Source of the DNA: Opitutia bacterium UBA4654
Lineage (GTDB): Bacteria > Verrucomicrobiota > Verrucomicrobiia > Opitutales > Intestinicryptomonadaceae
DNA: 7,012 nucleotides
Direction of reading: 5' to 3'
Assembly: GCA_002405555.1 (NCBI GenBank)
Contig: DHMA01000074.1
Span: 1 to 7,012, forward strand
The notes beneath the pieces were generated by a model. The model was not told the origin of the DNA. It worked only from the letters and a program-made list of their open reading frames with translations, and ran no database searches. A program made the translations under genes and the position numbers. Shown piece after piece: positions 5,043 to 7,012 of the stretch; position 1 is the first letter of the stretch, and each line of letters opens with the position of its first letter.

Positions 5043-7012
5043 ACGCGGCGGGCAAAATAGTATCGGCGGTTTGCCGACACCGCTTGGCGGCGGCGATTGC
5101 ATTCGCGGCGTTCGCGATAGCGGCGGCGGCGGCGATTTCGCGGGCGGACTTCGACTCCGACATCTACGACCTCCTGCCGAAGTCCGACTCCGCAATAGCC
5201 GCGCACGTCCGCGCCGCAAAAGACTTCGGACAGTCGAACACGCTGTTTTTCAACGTTTCGGGAGACCGCGCGGAGGAGGCGTGCGACGCCCTCGCCGCCG
5301 CGCTGAAAAAGGACGCCGAAATAAAATCCGTCGTCGGCGCGGCGGAGGATTTCGACTTCGACGAATCTCTGAAAAACATTCTGCAACTTCTGCCCCGCAC
5401 TTTCACCGAAGCCGACAGAGCCGAACTTGAAAAAAAGACGTCTCCCGCCGAACTGCGCAAACGCGCCGCCGACTTCAAGCGCAACATCGCAAACCCGCAG
5501 CATTTCGGCGCGGCGAGGGTTTTCGCAAAAGCCCCCGCGGGCGCGCTTGCGGCAGCCGCCGAAAAGCTCAAACGCGCAAGCGGCGGACTGGGCGGATTCG
5601 GATTTTCGTGCGGCAGAATTTCGGACAAACAGCGCAAAAACTTCCTCGTCATGGCGGAGGGAAATTTCGACTCGTCCGACTCCGCAAAAAGCGCGGAGCT
5701 TGCCGCGCGAATCGAAACGCTCAACGCCGACGTCGAACGCCGCTTCGGCGCGGAGGTCGCATACGCGGGCGGATACCGCGTCGCCGCCGAAAACGCGCGT
5801 ATTGCCGCAAAAGACTCGTCGCTTTGCCTTGCGGCAACCGTCGCGACAGTCGCGGCAATCTGCCTTGCGGCGTTCGCAAGAAAGGCGTTCGCGGCTCTCG
5901 CAGTGCTGCCCTCGCTTGCGGGAACTGCGGCGGCGTTCTGCGCGGTGCAGCCCGTGTTCGGGCGCGTCTCGACAATCGCGGTGGGATTCGCGTCGGTCGC
6001 GGTTGGGGTGGGCATAGACTACGCCCTGCACGCGCTCTACGGACTGGACGGGCGCGAAAAAATTTCCGACGCCGACGCCGCGCAATCCGCCTCCGACAAC
6101 GCAAAACCCGTCGCCGTCGCCGCGGGAACTTCCGCGCTCGCGTTCGTGATAATCGGCTTTTCGGGAAGCGGCGGGTTCGCGCAAATAGGGCTTTTCGGAA
6201 CGGTCGGAATCATCGTGTCTGCGTTGGCGAGCGTCCTCGTCCTCCCCGCGTTCGCGCCGCTTGCAAAAACGCGCGGCAAAACGAAAATCCGCTTCGCCCC
6301 GACCGACTTCCTGCCCGCAAAAAAACTGCGCTCGGCGGCGGCAATACTGATTTCCGCGGCGGCGATTCCGTTTGCGCTCGACGTGAAATTCGACGGAAAT
6401 TTGGCGTCGCTGAGCGCACTCGGAAAAGATGCGAAGCGCGACGACGCGCTCCTTAGAAGCGTCTGGAAAGACGGCGTCTCGCGGGCGTTTCTGCTTGTGG
6501 AAGCCGACTCCGCCGACGCCGCAAAACTCAAATGCGCGGAAATCGAAAGACGCGCGGCGGAGCTTCCCGACGCCGAAATTTTCCCGCTCTCGCCAATTCT
6601 GCCCGACTCGAAGACGCGCACCGAAAACGCCGCCCGCTGGGAGAAATTCCGCGTCGGCAAAGCCGCGCAAATAGAGGCGGCGGCAAGGGCGGAGGGGCTG
6701 AACCCGTCCGCGCTCGACCTCGACATTTGGCGCGGGAAAGTCTCCCCCGAACCCGAAAAGCTCCGCCCGCTCGCCGACATTTTCAGGGGGAAAATTTCGC
6801 CCGACGGCAGGGCAATCGCGCTTCCAGTGAAGCTCGCCGACGGCGCGGACAGGCGCAAATTCGCCGAAGCCGCGGAGAGGCTCGGAGCGCACTACATAGA
6901 CGCGCAGTACCTCGGCGAACGCATTGCGCAAAACGCGTACGAGTGGCTTGCAAAATTCGCGGCGGCGGCGTTTGCGGCGGTCGCGCTATACCTGCTTGCG
7001 GCGACGCGCAGC
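5039..7012 (+). CDS. RND/MMPL-family predicted exporter (3' end outside window)
   Basis: An open frame of 658 codons from the ATG at 5039 to the right edge, with no stop. It is an inner-membrane transporter of the RND superfamily, MMPL-like (predicted exporter group). The topology fits: membrane helix 1 at about 16-34, a large periplasmic domain 35-260, five helices at about 262-407, helix 7 at 431-446, a second periplasmic domain about 450-636, and helix 8 beginning near 638 when the window ends. Helix 4 carries VGVGIDYALHA (322-332) with the intramembrane Asp (D327) characteristic of proton-driven family members; FAQIGLFGTVG (380-390) begins helix 6. The helices are unusually Ala-rich. Four more helices, perhaps 100-200 residues, should follow. 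The gene overlaps the glycosyltransferase by ATGA. In lipid and polyene clusters such proteins are thought to move the lipid product across or out of the inner membrane. Substrate here is inferred only from its neighbours. Confidence 0.9.
   Translation, partial: MNAAGKIVSAVCRHRLAAAIAFAAFAIAAAAAISRADFDSDIYDLLPKSDSAIAAHVRAAKDFGQSNTLFFNVSGDRAEEACDALAAALKKDAEIKSVVGAAEDFDFDESLKNILQLLPRTFTEADRAELEKKTSPAELRKRAADFKRNIANPQHFGAARVFAKAPAGALAAAAEKLKRASGGLGGFGFSCGRISDKQRKNFLVMAEGNFDSSDSAKSAELAARIETLNADVERRFGAEVAYAGGYRVAAENARIAAKDSSLCLAATVATVAAICLAAFARKAFAALAVLPSLAGTAAAFCAVQPVFGRVSTIAVGFASVAVGVGIDYALHALYGLDGREKISDADAAQSASDNAKPVAVAAGTSALAFVIIGFSGSGGFAQIGLFGTVGIIVSALASVLVLPAFAPLAKTRGKTKIRFAPTDFLPAKKLRSAAAILISAAAIPFALDVKFDGNLASLSALGKDAKRDDALLRSVWKDGVSRAFLLVEADSADAAKLKCAEIERRAAELPDAEIFPLSPILPDSKTRTENAARWEKFRVGKAAQIEAAARAEGLNPSALDLDIWRGKVSPEPEKLRPLADIFRGKISPDGRAIALPVKLADGADRRKFAEAAERLGAHYIDAQYLGERIAQNAYEWLAKFAAAAFAAVALYLLAATRS

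Noticed and set aside
5080..5155. GCG-rich repeats as a possible tandem repeat element
   Set aside because: They are Ala codons of the first membrane helix of the exporter, not an independent repeat.
5608..6456. A 282-codon plus-strand open frame
   Set aside because: It is out of frame within the exporter gene and its product is mostly Arg and Gly without a motif.
4931..6931. A 666-codon open frame on the minus strand
   Set aside because: It lies antisense to the MMPL exporter, which has clear RND motifs and plausible membrane topology in the plus frame. The minus product is rich in Arg, Cys and Gly with no recognisable domain, as expected from mirrored GC-rich codons.

Overview
The window reads as bacterial chromosomal DNA: GC-rich, almost fully coding, and built of short operons with overlapping start and stop codons. 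All genes share one codon style: GC-rich codons for Ala, Arg, Asp and Gly beside A-ending Lys and Glu codons. I see no ribosomal or other strong taxonomic marker. The integrase C-terminus (an LRHTYASFH box followed by a GH and LLRSRY box) resembles integrases I associate with Verrucomicrobiota and other PVC-group or gut bacteria, so I lean that way with low confidence.

Layout, left to right. (1) A tyrosine recombinase/integrase (+, 20-1063), whose frame is still open at the left edge. (2) A 3-oxoacyl-ACP synthase III-like condensing enzyme (+, 1063-2151), whose ATG overlaps the integrase stop as TAATG. (3) A convergent minus-strand operon, transcribed from about 4242 down to 2153: acyl carrier protein (ACP), the N-terminal domain of a GcvT-like protein, its C-terminal barrel domain, and a FabG-type ketoreductase. 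The two GcvT-like pieces lie in one reading frame and are separated only by a TAA and one further codon. (4) An 89-bp divergent intergenic region with three palindromes whose left ends are exactly 30 bp apart. (5) A plus-strand pair: a family 2 glycosyltransferase (4332-5042) and, overlapping by ATGA, an RND/MMPL-type predicted exporter (5039 to the right edge) that continues outside the window.

Together the genes supply a carrier (ACP), a condensing enzyme, a ketoreductase, a glycosyltransferase and an MMPL exporter. This set recalls aryl polyene, flexirubin and related envelope-lipid gene clusters. The ACP motif (GLGLDSLD) and the adjacent glycosyltransferase and MMPL genes fit that best. 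The chain-elongating ketosynthase pair, dehydratase, acyltransferase, ligase and LolA-like protein typical of such clusters are not in this window and could lie to the right.

The least expected part is the GcvT-like protein translationally coupled to the ACP. It keeps the family fold signature but appears to have lost the conserved acidic residue and other folate-site residues of true aminomethyltransferases, and it is interrupted by an in-frame stop.
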